Shown here piece after piece: positions 22,671 through 35,560 of a stretch of DNA of 64,000 bases. Every line of letters begins with the position of its first letter. Within the stretch, counting starts at the first letter, position 1. Source of the stretch: Limonium bicolor (taxonomy: Eukaryota > Streptophyta > Magnoliopsida > Caryophyllales > Plumbaginaceae). The notes beneath the pieces were generated by a model. The model was not told the origin of the DNA and did not search any database. It was given only the letters and a program-made list of their open reading frames with translations. The stretch spans positions 116,235,793 through 116,299,792 of the forward strand of contig CM041776.1 in the NCBI GenBank assembly GCA_023374045.1, read 5' to 3'. A program made the position numbers and the translations under genes.

Positions 22671-24864
22671 TGTTTCTAAATTCCCATTTGACTCCAAACT
22701 TCACCTCATATATCCTAGTATGTTCTAACCTCATTTGGGCACTTCAAATACACCTTAAGCCCTCCACCAAACTCATTAAATCACTCACCAATACCCACCT
22801 TAGTCATTATGCATTTTCCTTATAATAATGCCAACACTTGTAATGTTTCTCACTAGGTTTCTAAGTGGTGGTTCATACTTAATATAACCACTATGCCAAA
22901 TGCTTCCTCACCACTATAACATCATATCCCAAGCATCTTTCACCATCTAAAACTCCTTTATGTAACTACTTAAAGTTTCTACACAAGTTTATGCCTTCTT
23001 CTACCAACACATTATTTTCCTTCCTACTTGTTTACCAATATTTGCCTAAGTCCTAACTACACAAGTATATCCCAAGTCATTCATTTGATTCCTAAATCCT
23101 CCATGATGGTGCCTAAGTCATTCTAACTTATAAAACACCTTAAACTCACCCTTCTTCATCAAAACTACTCCTAAAGTTTCTTAGTACTTCCTTAGTCATA
23201 AAATCTCCTTACACATCTTAAACACTTAGGTTCTTCGCTAAATTTTGCCATGGGTTCTTTAGTATATTATTACACCAAAACATTTAGTTTTTCACCATCA
23301 AATAGCTATCAACATTCAAACTCTCATTAAACCTCCTTAACACACATCATACACCAAAACTACACTACATCACAATATAGTTCATAAACTTAAATTGCTT
23401 GGCACTTAGGCCCTTAAATGACTTGGCTCTTAGGCCCTTAAATGCATAAATCTTAAACACTGAATTTCCTCAATATATATAGCCTTTGACCTGCAAATAC
23501 ACACAACAAGGCTCCCATTGCAATTTAAATATTCTTATAATTCACCTTGACATTCTTAATCTATCTACTTTTTCTCATTTGCTCCTTAGTCACAAGTTCA
23601 CAAGTACAGTCATTGTTTCTCCAAGGTTTTTATAACTCTTTCCCAATGTAAACTCTACACTAAACTCATCACCTATCTAAATCCCATCCCCTTAAACAAT
23701 AAAACACCTTAAGGTAAGTAATTTACCTTGTTCTTTTACAAGCTCACAAACTTTCCTCCTTAGCCTTTTCCCTTGAACAATCTCGGTCACCAACCAAGTT
23801 CTCCTTGCCAATGTTCTAACCAATATTCAATGACTCCAATGAGTACTAAACAACACACTAACCTTAAGGAATAAAACCTAGGTTAGAAATGTGTTTTAAG
23901 GTATTAAATTGATTGTTTTACCTTGGTTTCTTAAGACAAGCTTGGATATGAGTAAAGAAGGACCTCCTTTATCCTTTGGAGAGTAGAAACAAGCTAGAAC
24001 AAAGCATAAACATGAAGCCCATGAGTGATAATTTTCGGACATGTGAAGAAATGGTGGGAACTTCATTTTTCTTACATATTCTTTACCTTAAGAGAATGGA
24101 GAAGCTAATGGAGTCTCCAAGATTGAGTTTCCTCCTCTTATGGCGGTTTGCCTTGGCTCCAAAATGAGGCTCTTGAAGTTTTGAAAAGATAGAAAGGAAG
24201 AGCTTGAGCTAACTAAGAGATATATGTGCTTTGTTTTGATTTTGGAGCTTAAATGAGCAAGATGTGGGCAAAAGAAGATGGAGCTAGCATGGAGTTGTCT
24301 TCTTACGTGAAAGAGAAGAAAGAGAGCAAGAGAAATCGATGGAGAAGATGAAGAATGAAGAAAGGAGGAGAGAGGTGGTATAAATGAGATATTTTGATTC
24401 CTTAAAAAGCAAATAGTAACCACTTACTTTTCCGCTTTTTCTTCTAACATTAATTGGCTACTCTTGGTGACTCACACCCTTAGAAAACCTGCCCCCTCAT
24501 TAATTAGGCTAGTCATGGTCTTGTTTGACAAATTAATTAGACTTAATTGATTAAAGACTAAACTAGGCACTATTTGATTACTATTCACAAACTAGTGCAC
24601 ATAATTATGATATTTTTGATTTCCCATTGATTTAGACCTCCTAATGTGATACTAATTAGTACACAAGTTGATTAAGGGGTAATCATGGGCATTTAGCTAC
24701 TTAAAACCCCTTTCTAAGACAATTTTTAAAAAATGTGCTTTAAGAGTCCTTAAAGCACCATTTGTGTTTTAACTTGTTTTTGAGCTTGGTTTTCTTTGGT
24801 AATTGACTTAAAATGACCATTAGGATATTACTAAGGTCTTGGAATGATATTTGGGTGCTCACCC

Positions 24865-26649
24865 TGTGAGCCTTGATTTTAAACCCTATCCTATGTTGAT
24901 TAAAGTTGATTAGGATCTAACCGGGTTTTAGGTCCACTTATAACCTAAGATTAATAACTATGTCATAAAACAATAATTATTAAAACCTAAGCTAGCTCAC
25001 TGGAACCTATCATGAGTCGCCACCTAATTTTAACCTAGATCAAATTAGGAAAGGAGAGTTCGGGTTCGGGGGCTTGATATTCGACTTAATTGGGGTTCAA
25101 TTACTTTCATTACCCCTCCTAGGTCGTTTTTCCTCTACTTGGTTTAATTACGGCTTTCTACAAAGTTGCTTTTTTAACCTAGGTGCGCGCTTCTGTTTTT
25201 TTGTGTTTTCAGCATTTTTAGACAGAAAATTAAAGTGGAAATTAAAACTACCTAAACTAGGGTTTCGGAGGCAGAATTAGGTCAAATTTTGTTTCCGTCC
25301 GTAGCCACGGACCTATTGTCCGAAGCCACGGACCCCAGTTAACCTATATAAAAGTAAAAGTCGAATTAAACAGAAAACAGAAAATCGTAAAGTCCGGGGC
25401 CTCGGACAGGCTGTCCGTGGGCCCGGACATTATTAAAAAAACCTAATTTTTCAATTTTAAAAATCCCGCCGCCGTCCGTGGGTGTCCGAGCTTACGGACA
25501 GGGAGTCCGGGACCCCGGACACGACGTCCGTGGGTGCGGACAGCCCTCGGACGGCGGCTTTGAGGCTTCCAGAAGGTTTTCGGCTCAAATTTTATGGGTG
25601 TGTAGCCTGAAAGATGTACAATACGTTAGTAGTCGAAAGTTCTCAATTTGAATTCGAATTATGCACGAAACTTGGTAAACAAGTTATTGGACAGAAGCTT
25701 GAATAAACAGCAATACAGAAGCGTACGAAGGTTAGTTTGAGCCCAAATTTTGAGGCAAGACAGATAATACCGTGGAGAACTAGGGAAGTGGAGTTTCTAC
25801 CTGTTTTACCTTCGGATTCACAACGTTTCTTCACACCGGATTCGTCGAGTGCTCCGTTGATGGCAGACCCGAAAGGATTTCGACCCAAGCTTCTGGTTGT
25901 TGGTTGTTCTTGCTGTTCTTCACGTTTTGGAGGTGTTTTGGTGGGGTTTTGATGATTGTTGGTGCTTTGGGAATTTGAAAACGTGTTTAGATGGTGATTT
26001 CGGGGGATTTTCGGTATGATTTGGGTGGCCGGGTGTTGGAAAACGTGAGAGAGAGAGAGAGGAGGCTGTGCTTTCTGACTCTCTAGGGTTCTTGAGCATA
26101 TGAGGTTCTGATTTTATCCAAAAACCTATCCCCTTATATAGACTTTCTTAAAGATAAAGAGAATCTAGTAAAAGTAAGATTTTTCGATATTTTAGTTAAG
26201 TGACTTCCCAAAGGAATTTTGCTGTGAAATTTTAACCACGTGTCAAGGATGGAAATTATGAATTTTCTGAAGTGGAATCGGATTTTTTAAATGTTGGAAT
26301 ATTTTTAAATTGAATTTCTTGTCAGATTCAGTCAGAAATTGCTAGAAAATTATTGGAAACTCGAAAAATCAAAATTCCAACGCCATTATGCTTAGAATGT
26401 CATCCTCTAATGGGTTAAAATATCAAATCATTTCAAGCTGATTTGGGCATCCTTTGGAGGAGAGAAAGCTTATAGGAGGTCTCAGGGCCTTTAAAGATTA
26501 CCAAAACGCCCCTGAAAATGACGAAGCTGCTCCTCATGCCATGGGATGTGCCGCTCGAGCCGAATCCCTCACTACTCGATTAAAACGCCCCTCACATCAC
26601 CAGGACCTCGTGGACCCTAACCAGGGGGGTCAAAATTTTGGGTATAACA
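24865..26649 (-). mobile_element. Complete solo LTR of family B (1785 bp)
   Basis: Ends TGTGAGCC...GGGTATAACA on the plus strand (TG...CA in both orientations), flanked by CACCC at 24860-24864 and 26650-26654. This gives the full LTR against which the split copies at 1381-1982 and 6884-7927 can be read. It holds a TATA-like box near 26134-26143 (minus) and a (GA)n run at 26046-26062. Open frames 25643-25952 have no domain. Confidence 0.9.
25380..25560. repeat. GTCCG/CGGAC hairpin cluster in the family B LTR
   Basis: At least five pairs of GTCCGNGG / CC(N)CGGAC within 180 bases, such as 'gtccggggcctcggac' and 'gtccgggaccccggac'. Same idea as the arrays of the other LTR families but a different sequence. 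Confidence 0.75.
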
Positions 26650-26808
26650 CACCCAAGTCTCTCCAAGCTTAGAGCACGTTTTTACTTAAACTGCTCTTTT
26701 AGTGTTTCCTTATGTTTTCTTTGATTAAAAATGTTTCTAAGGCATTATTTAGCCATCTTATACCTTAGTTTATCATTTAAATACCATATCTAGGTTTGGG
26801 GTATTTCA

Positions 26809-28566
26809 ATAACACATTAAGGATAACGAGAAGGGCGAATAAACCCAAGTTATCAGGGTCGCGCAACAGAAGTTAGTGGACCCAGAATTCTAAGGTTTAG
26901 TACACCTAATGAATAAATGGCTAATTATCAATGCCTTGAAGTCTCTAAGGATAGAACCGAACCCGGTTAAGAATGAAATAAACTCCAATGAAAATTCTTT
27001 GTGTAGGGACTAAACCAGTAAATTGGTTAAGACCATTTGACCAGAATACATTGTATAATAGACCGCATGGAAGTTCAACCACTCCATGACGGTTGAATGC
27101 CTTTGACCTATGTCCAATGTTGATACTTGGTAGATTACGTGGGCGTAATCCCTTTTTAAGGGGGGTAGGGCAAAAACCACGAAGTGTATGTTTTACGTTA
27201 TAAGTGTGTAATCTACAATGCGCATAGAGCAAAAGAATTTGTTTTGATGATTGGTACTTATGTTACATAAACATATGTATCCATTCATTGTGATTTGTGA
27301 GATTTGAAGTAGAGAGGAGTAGAGAAACTCCAGGGGAATGAGAACCCCGAATGGTAATAGTATGGGAAATGAGTATGTTCGAAGAATTAGAGGAGTATAA
27401 ATCGGTATGAAACCGATGGTGGACCTAATGGGAAGTGAGTCCCCTAGGTAACTTGATTTGATTGTATTTATGAATAATTTGAGGATAGAAATTGATTTGA
27501 CTGGTGAATGATTTGAGGATAGAAAAACTAATTGGGAACTAACCTTTGAATTTCTTAGGTTTAGTAGTTGAAGAAATTGGGTAACAATTGATGAGATGAC
27601 TAGTAAGTGAGTAAATGGATTCTAGAAATTGTTAAATGTATTGATGGGTGATTATGAGTAGAAACATAAAAAGATAGAAAATGAAATTAATATGTGACTA
27701 TTTGATTGGGAAAAAAAGGGTGGGAGGTGGAACTTGATTTGCTAGCGATCAAGGGAAACCGAACACAAATTGGGGTGGATGGATAGTTCAACACCAATGC
27801 TGATCACATTGGGGTTGAATGACTCTTGAAGCTCCCTATATGTGGCCATAAGTAATCACACTAGTAATAGGTAAAACTAAGATAAATTGGAACTTTGAGT
27901 TGGATTGAGCTTTCAAAATGAATTTCCCAAATTGATTTTGACACAAATGGTTTTCTTTAAACTTGAGAATGAGGATCGGTTTTGAAACCGCTCCCATGAG
28001 CGCTAGTGGATCTTTCATGGCTAGGCACTGGTATCGGGTCGAAACCATGGAGGTGAAGCTAGTTGTGAGTCAGTGGAAGTGGTGATTAGTTTTGAAACCA
28101 TTACAACGGACGAGCAATGGTACTAAGTGATTGGTAGGATGTTTGTAGTGTGTGTTTTGTTTTTTTCCAAGGGCCGCCGGATATGAGTAGTCCGGTCAGG
28201 GAAGAGTACCCACTTTGGAGCCTGAGGAATCTCTAGTTGTGCAAATGAATTTAATCAGAACCAAAGGATCGTAGAGCCAGAAAGCGTAAGTGCTCAATGT
28301 CATGACGGCCGTGAACCAGAAAGCGTAAGTGTTCAAACGTGACCGGTACCTGAGGGATCACTCGATATGGGAGAGGACTGTTGTGCCTTCTTTATCTACG
28401 GATGGACCCCATGGAGAGTTTTGTACAAGGATATTTTTGGTTGCTATGCATGTATGTATTCAGTCAGACATTGGAGTCTATTAGGTTATATGGAGTTTAT
28501 AACCTTTGTCTTGAGTACTTGGGTGACTAACAATATTAGATTCACCAACTTTGAGGGCAAAGTTCT
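26809..28566 (+). mobile_element. 3' interior of a gypsy element upstream of the 28581 LTR
   Basis: Untranslated 3' part: 'aaggggggtagggcaaaaacc' at 27157 parallels 'aaggggggtagagccttttt' at 58444, and 'aactttgagggcaaagtt' at 28548 parallels 58787, both just before an LTR. No integrase or chromodomain can be read, so pol is missing or decayed. Open frame 28367-28570 has no domain. The left boundary coincides with the end of another LTR. Confidence 0.6.
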
Positions 28567-28580
28567 TTAAGGGGGTAGGT
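28567..28580 (+). promoter_or_regulatory. Polypurine tract
   Basis: TTAAGGGGGTAGGT immediately before TGAAATACCCC at 28581; same arrangement as 58810-58822. Confidence 0.7.
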
Positions 28581-30654
28581 TGAAATACCCCGAACTTAAT
28601 TAGGGTGATTAAATTACTCTAATATGATATTTGTGGGCCTATTAGTGCCTAAGGAACCTTGGTAAAGAAAATAAATCCGAATGAAAACAGAAAACGCTTA
28701 AAAAGCGAGAAAAAAAACACTAAAATGAGCGTTAAGTGACCGTAGGAGGAATACGACCTCGACAAGGGTCTTAGAGTGATTTACAAGGCTTAATAAGGCC
28801 TAAATAATATATGGGAACAATTCCCGAAGAAAACGAATCCATAAAACGAATTAAAATGCTAATAAAGCTTTAGCACATGTTTTTCCAAAAAACCCGAAAA
28901 CGTGACTTTGAGTGCTCAAATGAACCCGTAAAAATTATAGTTCATTAAATAACTATAAATAAATATTAATGGGAGTGCAATAGCCATTAAAATTAAAGAA
29001 ACGAGAAAACTTGAAAACGGGCCCGGTTAGTGAGTAGTGTTAAAATCGGGTAAATTAACGAGCGTTTTCTGTAAAAGACGAAAAACGCTCCAGCTGGTAT
29101 ACATTAAGGGGCCGGTTTTTAGCTAGTAAACAGCCTCCCCTCACACACATAAAGCTAGAAAGAAAGAAAGAAAAGAAAGTAACCCCCCCTCTCTTTCCTC
29201 CCTTTCTTCTTCCCTGCTGTTTCTTTTTCCTCCCCTCTGGTCTGGCTGATTTTGAGCTTCCTCCTTGGAAGCCCTTCTTTCCAAGCTTGCCCAAGCCACA
29301 CCAAGGCTCCAAATCAAGAAAAAAAATACTTATTCTTCTCCTCCTCATCAAGAGCTACATTTCCATCTTTTCCAAATCTCAAAATTATGAACTTCATCTC
29401 CATGGGTTTTCCCCATTTGAAGTGAAAACTAGAGATTCTTGAAGCTCGGAGTCCCCTCTCTTCATTAAGGTAAAAATTTCATGGACAAAAACTCACTTTT
29501 CTTCCCATTCCTTGTATGGCCGATTTTTACCCTCTCTTCTGACTTGTTCCTTTCCTTGTTTGAGCTTATTTTCAAGTCATCAATGGTGGTTGGGAGCCCC
29601 TCTTTGATTCATGACCAAAAGCCCACCTTAGGGTTTAAGGTAAATTCGCATTTTTGTACTCTAAGCACTTCCTCTTGCTTCTTAGCTTAATTAATAAGCA
29701 TGGGTGTATTAATTATTGCCTAATTCCCCATTTTGGTGTTAAATTTGAGGTTGGTAAATGGTTGGTCAACTTGACCGATTTTGACCAAGAAGAGGAGATG
29801 AGAAGCTTGGAAACAAAGAATGGAGGAATAAGGTAATTAAGTCACCCTAATGTTATTTTGAATTCTTTAGGATTTGGATGGGTGAAATTAAATAATAAAA
29901 CCAAAATATGTATGATAGTGTGTTTGGTTGAAACTTGGTAGATTTGTGAATTGAGGGTCTTGGAGCCAAATGATTTGAGGCTTGTGTTTATATTGTTGTT
30001 TAATGAAGTTTTGAGGATATATTGTGTGCTGGTACGACCCTTATGGGTGTGGTTAGCTTAGGATTGATTTAAGTGAGAATGATGAGAGATGATGGTTTGG
30101 GATATGTTAGATTTATTGGGAAGTTATGGCGAAATTTCGGTAGAAAATAAGTGTTTTAAGGTGACTTAGTGAATAGGAGAATCTAGGTGTGTATGGGGAA
30201 GAGTAGAGTTGATTAATGACCTTGGAATGGTAAATGGAGAATGGATAGGAGAGAGACAAAAATATGTAGCAAAGGGGTGTTATAGTGCTTTGGAATAACT
30301 AGAAAAGAGTTAGTGTTTATGACTTGTGAAACAAGGAGGGAACTTGGGTTTTAGAAGTGCAAATGTATAGGAATGATTGGGAATTGTCATTAGGTGATTT
30401 GGTAATGTTGGTAAGAGGTAGGAACTATCAAAAAGAAGTAGAAATGCACAAGTGTGCAAAATGCAAAAATGGGAGGATTGATATTTGTGAATTTGAATAG
30501 GAATTGGAGTAAGGATTTGACCAAGGATTTGAAGTGGTTTAGAGCATGTTTTGAGGTGCTAAAATGTGTACAAAACTTGTGGAAAGATTTGGGAAATTTT
30601 GAGGGTTTTAAGGGTTGATTTGGGGCTGAAAATTTACCATCATAGCAGTTTTTA

Positions 30655-30842
30655 GCAGGGTCCGGGACTTAGGATAGGAACCAAGTCCCGGACTGCATCA
30701 CAAATATGGCCAAGAGTGAACACAGGTATTGGTCCGGGACCTAGGTCCAGGACCAAGTCCCAGTCCACTTGTAAAAATTAGCCGAGAGTTGATTTCTGTA
30801 TTAGTCCGGGACCTTGGGTGCGGACCAAGTCCCGAACCACCC
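30655..30842. repeat. Hairpin array 'GTCCGGGAC...GTCCCGGAC'
   Basis: Three units at about 60-65 bases: arms GTCCGGGAC and AAGTCCCGGAC around a short loop (gtccgggacttaggataggaaccaagtcccggac type). The same array occurs inverted at 38957-39145. Confidence 0.85.
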
Positions 30843-32059
30843 CCAAAAATGCACAGAATGTGTTTGAAAGTGCCTAGAGCATAGGGGATTGAATGGTATT
30901 GGTTTTAGATGATGTTTAGGAGTTGTTTGGTGACCTTTAAAGGTCCTAAGAAGTGTAAACAAGTTTGAGAAGTTATTGAGAAAGTTGTGAGTTTAAGAAC
31001 ACTTAAGTAAACCGAGATAACGGGATACGGGGTAAGTACGGGAGTAGCAATTATGTGCATACCGTAACGCCGTAATATTAATAGAACCATTTGACATGTA
31101 ATCAGTGGTTCAAGAGTAAGACACGTGGAACAAGAGTGAACCGAGGAACATGAGAACACCCAGTCTAGTTAACCCTGGTGAAAGGTATAATTTTCTCATG
31201 CCCTGTATCCTAACTTGGTTACTCTGATTTTTGTGATTGTTTGATTGTGTGATCACCTAACAAGATAAAAGCATGAATCGGATTGTTGAACCTTGTAGTG
31301 CTTGTTTTTATTGCTTGTTACTGGATTGTATTTGAATTTAAAGTTTGTATAATTCATGAAATGCGTGATTGTGGATGAATTGCTTTAGTGTGTATGTGCA
31401 CTGTAGTGCGACTCATAGTTGAGTCATGTTTGAGTAGTGACTCATAGAAAGAGTTAAGTTGTGAACTAATAAAAGCGTGGAAACACTCTAAAACTATCGA
31501 ACCGATAAACGATAACGCAAACCTTCGAACTCACTAGAACGTGAGAGAATTCGGGAATTATTAAACTCCCGTTAACGGTTAGAGAACCGAATTGACTTAA
31601 TCCACAAAACAATTAATGGTGGAAGTATTTAAGTAACCTATATTTAGAGGATTGATGAGTGTTCAAACTTGAACCTTGAGACAACTAAAGTATGGTAAGG
31701 GATCACCAAACCCCTTAGAAAGATAGTCGAACCCCAATGAGAGGAACCGACTAAAATGAACAATGTCCCGAACATGAGAGTATTCGATAAGTTGGGCAAA
31801 ACCCTAAATCTTAGAATACTAGACATTGAAAATTCGCTAAGCTAATAGATGTTATCGAGAGATATACTTCTAGGCTAATCCCTGAGATTGTGAAATGACT
31901 CCAAGAGTGGAGTTTTGGGAATTTGAGTAGTCCAGTAGAGAACTGGAGATTTGAGAATTTGAGGAGCTAAATGCATAGCTCCTTTTGTATTTATAAGCCC
32001 GGTGGTGGGTCTTGTGTATGACCCTACCCGGAGGTCATGGCTATGACTTAAAAGATGCC

Positions 32060-32215
32060 TTTGAGGATTGAGTATTGGTATGAGAATTGATTTGAGAATT
32101 TGAGTATTGAGTATTGGTTTGAGAATTGATTTGAGAATTTGAGTATTGAGTTGAGACTTGGGAGACTTGAGAAATTGAGTTGACTGGAAAATTGAGTCGA
32201 GTATTGTAGAACTTT
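32060..32215. repeat. 'gaatttgagtattgagt' short tandem repeat
   Basis: Repeated 'gagtattg' / 'gagaattgatttgagaatttgag' phrases, period about 42 bases near 32080-32150. Produces overlapping minus-strand open frames that are not genes. Confidence 0.75.
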
Positions 32216-32993
32216 CTTGACGATTGAGAGTAAGAGAATTTGAGTAAGAATACCCAAGAGAGTGGGTAAAGCAATGAGTAATTGAATAAGGCATAGTGAG
32301 GTAGAAACCCTCAAGGCCTAAGATTAAGCAACAGTAACTAACGAACTTATTGTGTTAGTGAATTTGCATTCCTTGGTTGAATGTTGAGTGTTGTGTGAAT
32401 GTACATATATAATGTATGTTGTATGCATGTTGATTGAAATAAAATGAATCGCATGCTCTCGACCAAATAGTCGGCGTACCCTCTTTAGCACGCGGGGTAT
32501 GCGAATTTCATATGCAGCAATTTGCTGAGCCCCTAGGGGCACCGTTTTTATTTTCCAGGTACAACGAAGCCGTCAACCGTTCGAGAGTAGGACGGGGTTG
32601 ATATTTGATATGGGTAGATGTTTAAGATTTGTACTTGTAGTATTGTGGACTTGTAAGACCGATGTGTATTGAACAGTTGGGGAATTATAGTAAACTCGGT
32701 ATAGTATGAAATGGTTATTGTATTTGTTTATTACGGATTTGAAGTTGTATTTAAATTGAGATTTGATTAAGGAAAGAAATGTATTGTTGGCGTAGTGTAC
32801 TCGGTATGTTTGACATTAGACCGATTTTGTGATTGTTGTTGTATTTGAGTTTGGATTGGCCTTGTTGGTCACGTGGGTGACCGATGGCATTGTATCACCC
32901 CCCGATTGTATTGGAATTCCACTACTTATGTACTGGTAATTGAGACGGGTTAGGAGATAATTGTGTGATTACCGGTAGGGGTGTTACAAAAAG

Positions 32994-33004
32994 TGGTATC
33001 AGAG
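32994..33004 (+). promoter_or_regulatory. Primer-binding site (initiator tRNA-Met)
   Basis: TGGTATCAGAG, five bases after the LTR end. The following 'agaattatcgctctaa' is a weakened form of the palindrome at 348-369. Confidence 0.8.
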
Positions 33005-35560
33005 AGAATTATCGCTCTAATGGTCTAAATACCGAGTTTAGGAAAATACCGAGTTAGGAATTAGAGACTTAGGGCTAAGGGTTGATTGTTAGCGTGTGAC
33101 GTGCGCTAGATAGGAACTTCCAGTGTGATCTGGATACCTACATAACCAGTCCCTGCCCTCCGCAACCCCCGTTATAAGTTGGGGAAAGAACGCCAGAGAG
33201 ATGGAAAGACCTCTCATACTCGGGAAAAACCAGATCTGGCAATTGTAAAATGAACTTTGTAAGGAGAAAGAACCTGTCATACGGTAGATTCCAAGAACTG
33301 GAAATCCCGGAGTAGTTCCCGTTTGAACGACAATAACCGTACAAAACGGTAGAAGATTGAAGATCCTAAATAGGGGATAATGAAATTTGCGGCACCATGG
33401 GGCCACGTGCTTCGCAGTCGCGAGAACCATGCACAACGACAAGAAGGGAAGTACTACTACACAATGAAGCAAAAAGGCGGAGTAACAAAACTCGAGACAA
33501 GAGAGTCTACGGAGTGCAATGCTCGATAATACCAACAACGGTATACAAACCGACTAAGGACTTAGTCATGGTTGGATAACTCCAAACCTACAATGTCAAT
33601 AGGACTACGACGTAGTTCCTAAGGATTTGTTAAACCGCGGTAACCACTGTAAGGGTGTGGGAACGAGCAGCAAAGCCAGGTACACAACGTACCTCAAGGA
33701 TCGGGAAAGCACCCGAATTAACGACAACCTTGACTAGAACACTGAGATGATACTCAAAAGATTGATCACTAAGATCAAAATGGATGGAAGATCCAATAAA
33801 ACCACCAAATTTGGGTGGAAGCAATACCGTAACCGGTATTTGTTAACCTGAAAACCGACCTGCCCGCGCACTTGCCAAGGCAAGTGCAGCAACTACAAGG
33901 CAAATTGGAAGACGTTAAGCGACTAACAAGTACTTACTAAAGTACCACCATGACAATGGAAGCAAACGAAGGATTGCTAAACCTAAGAACTTGATCAACG
34001 AAGCCTTGGAAAGGCCTAATGGCCTGACCATTTTGTTAACAACATACCAGTCAGTGAAAACCTAGACTAGGTCAAGACCTCAGTCATGGCAACGCCATGA
34101 AGCTTTTCTTTCATAACCCAAGATTTTATTTCAAACCCAAAATTTTCTTTCAAAACCACAAACTTTTCTTTTAAACCTCAGATTTTAAAACCAAACCAGA
34201 GAATCAAGGTAAGCTATCATAGAATGATACAAGAGGAGTTGACAATAGAATACTTCACCTAGGCGTGTGACGAGCACTACGAGTGTACCCAAATATGGGA
34301 TGTGGGACGACCGCACTCCGAAGGAGCTTGTGGGCCTGATAGACCATTTGTGAGTTAGTCGGGTAAGTGGTAACGTACCAATAAGGTACCCCACGTATGT
34401 ATACATGTAGTGTACGAAACACGGGAAGTATTCAGCTCCGTCCTATGGACCATAAGTGAATTCAAACCAGAACAGTTGGACACCTCGAACAATAAAAGGA
34501 ACTCAGATTAGCTTACAAGCTAAAGGAGTCAAGAACTTACTCTAGGAGGATGATTAAGAGTTAGAGAGTGCAAGAAGCACGTCCAATTGAGTAAAGACAT
34601 TAGATGTGCCTGAAGAAATCTTGAAGTAAATACGAGATAGCCGGGATGAATACCCAGGCTAAACCCGGTAAGGCAAAGGCATAAAATGAACACGCCAATG
34701 TTCAATGGACAAAATATAATACCCAGAGTGATCATCTAAGGTATCGGATGATACCGTTCATCACCAAAGAGTATACCAAACCGGTCAAAAACATAAGACG
34801 AGTACCCATGGTCTACCCTAGGAACGGGAGACGTTATAACCCTAAATGGGACAATTTAAAATCCAGGACCACAATGCGGAGTAAACCGATCACACTCATA
34901 AGTTAGCCAAGGTAATGGTGTAACTCAGTAACACCCAGGAGCAATCCAAGAAGGGTGTCGAACTAATGTTGTGATAAAACACAAAAGAACTAGAATGAAC
35001 ACTCGGTTAGAACACCGAAGGGATCCCAGTCACCAAGGGATACCCTAAATTATTAAAAGGTGCCAATCAATACCAAAAAACCTGAAGGGCATCCAACAGA
35101 CGGAAGCGTGATGCGATGATCCCATCATGGAGCCCAGTAAGTACCTCCAAGCCATTTGATGGCATGCAGAGTAATGCAAATATACGTGAACCACCTAAGA
35201 TGAGCAAAGCTCTAGGAAACGTGGCTAGTAAGCCAGGAAGCCATTACAATACAAATTCAACAGTTGCGAAACAATTGTGAACCATATGGAGAGTTGCCAA
35301 GAACGGCACCGGTAAATAGTTTAAAAACTAATAAGCAAAGATACCCCTCGTTGATGTGAGACCGCGAGAGCGGTGAACACATGGACTCCAAGAAGAGGAT
35401 GTATCTCTTTTAGAACTACTAATGTAGTGAAGCTTGAGCATACAATTATCGCCAAGCAATGTCAAATAGGCTTTGATAGCAATTATTGGAAACCGAGGAG
35501 TAATCGGTTAAGAAGAAATAAGTGAAGTATGAACCTGAAGTGTAAAAACCAATAACGCTC
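33005..35560 (+). mobile_element. Decayed gypsy interior, no protein readable
   Basis: The first 100 bases resemble the leader at 52695-52800 ('ggcctaaattaccgag', 'gattaccgagttagg'). Beyond that I cannot read gag or pol in any frame. Sequence has 'ttttctttcaaaacc' repeats at 34106-34190. It may be a non-autonomous derivative or old relic; the listed open frames, e.g. 33089-33538 (minus), carry no family motif. Confidence 0.5.

Larger units (their letters stand above)
20970..26808 (-). mobile_element. Gypsy LTR (minus), missing its last ~190 bases, with nested solo LTR
   Basis: The right end TTTGGGGTATTTCA at 26808 is the LTR start on the minus strand. The body resembles the solo LTR at 11710-16242 from 22260 outward and the LTR at 571-1375 from 20970. 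The left edge starts in mid-LTR at 'caaccgagtata', so about 190 bases corresponding to 380-570 are gone. Without the nested family B solo LTR its length is about 4.05 kb. No primer site or interior belongs to it on the left. Confidence 0.75.
28581..32988 (+). mobile_element. Gypsy LTR (4.4 kb) with interior on both sides
   Basis: Starts TGAAATACCCCGAAC, ends GGTAGGGGTGTTACA. A polypurine tract precedes it and a primer site follows it, so it is the 3' LTR of the left interior and the 5' LTR of the right one. A pyrimidine-rich stretch at 29190-29240 and GAAA repeat at 29157-29175 lie in it. Open frames such as 29055-29351 (minus) are repeats or chance. Distantly related to the LTR of 48832 at both ends, including the 'agtcggcgtaccct...ttagcacgcgg' block (32471, compare 52124), but with a different internal hairpin array. 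Confidence 0.85.

Noticed and set aside
29055..29351. Lys/Arg-rich minus-strand protein (KKKQQGRRKGGKRGG)
   Set aside because: Antisense of the pyrimidine-rich leader typical of these LTRs; similar tracts at 49330 and 59330 are not coding.
33089..33538. 149-residue minus-strand frame starting MLVLSSIALRRL as a membrane protein
   Set aside because: Hydrophobic but without a recognisable family; lies in the decayed leader/gag zone of a plus-strand element.
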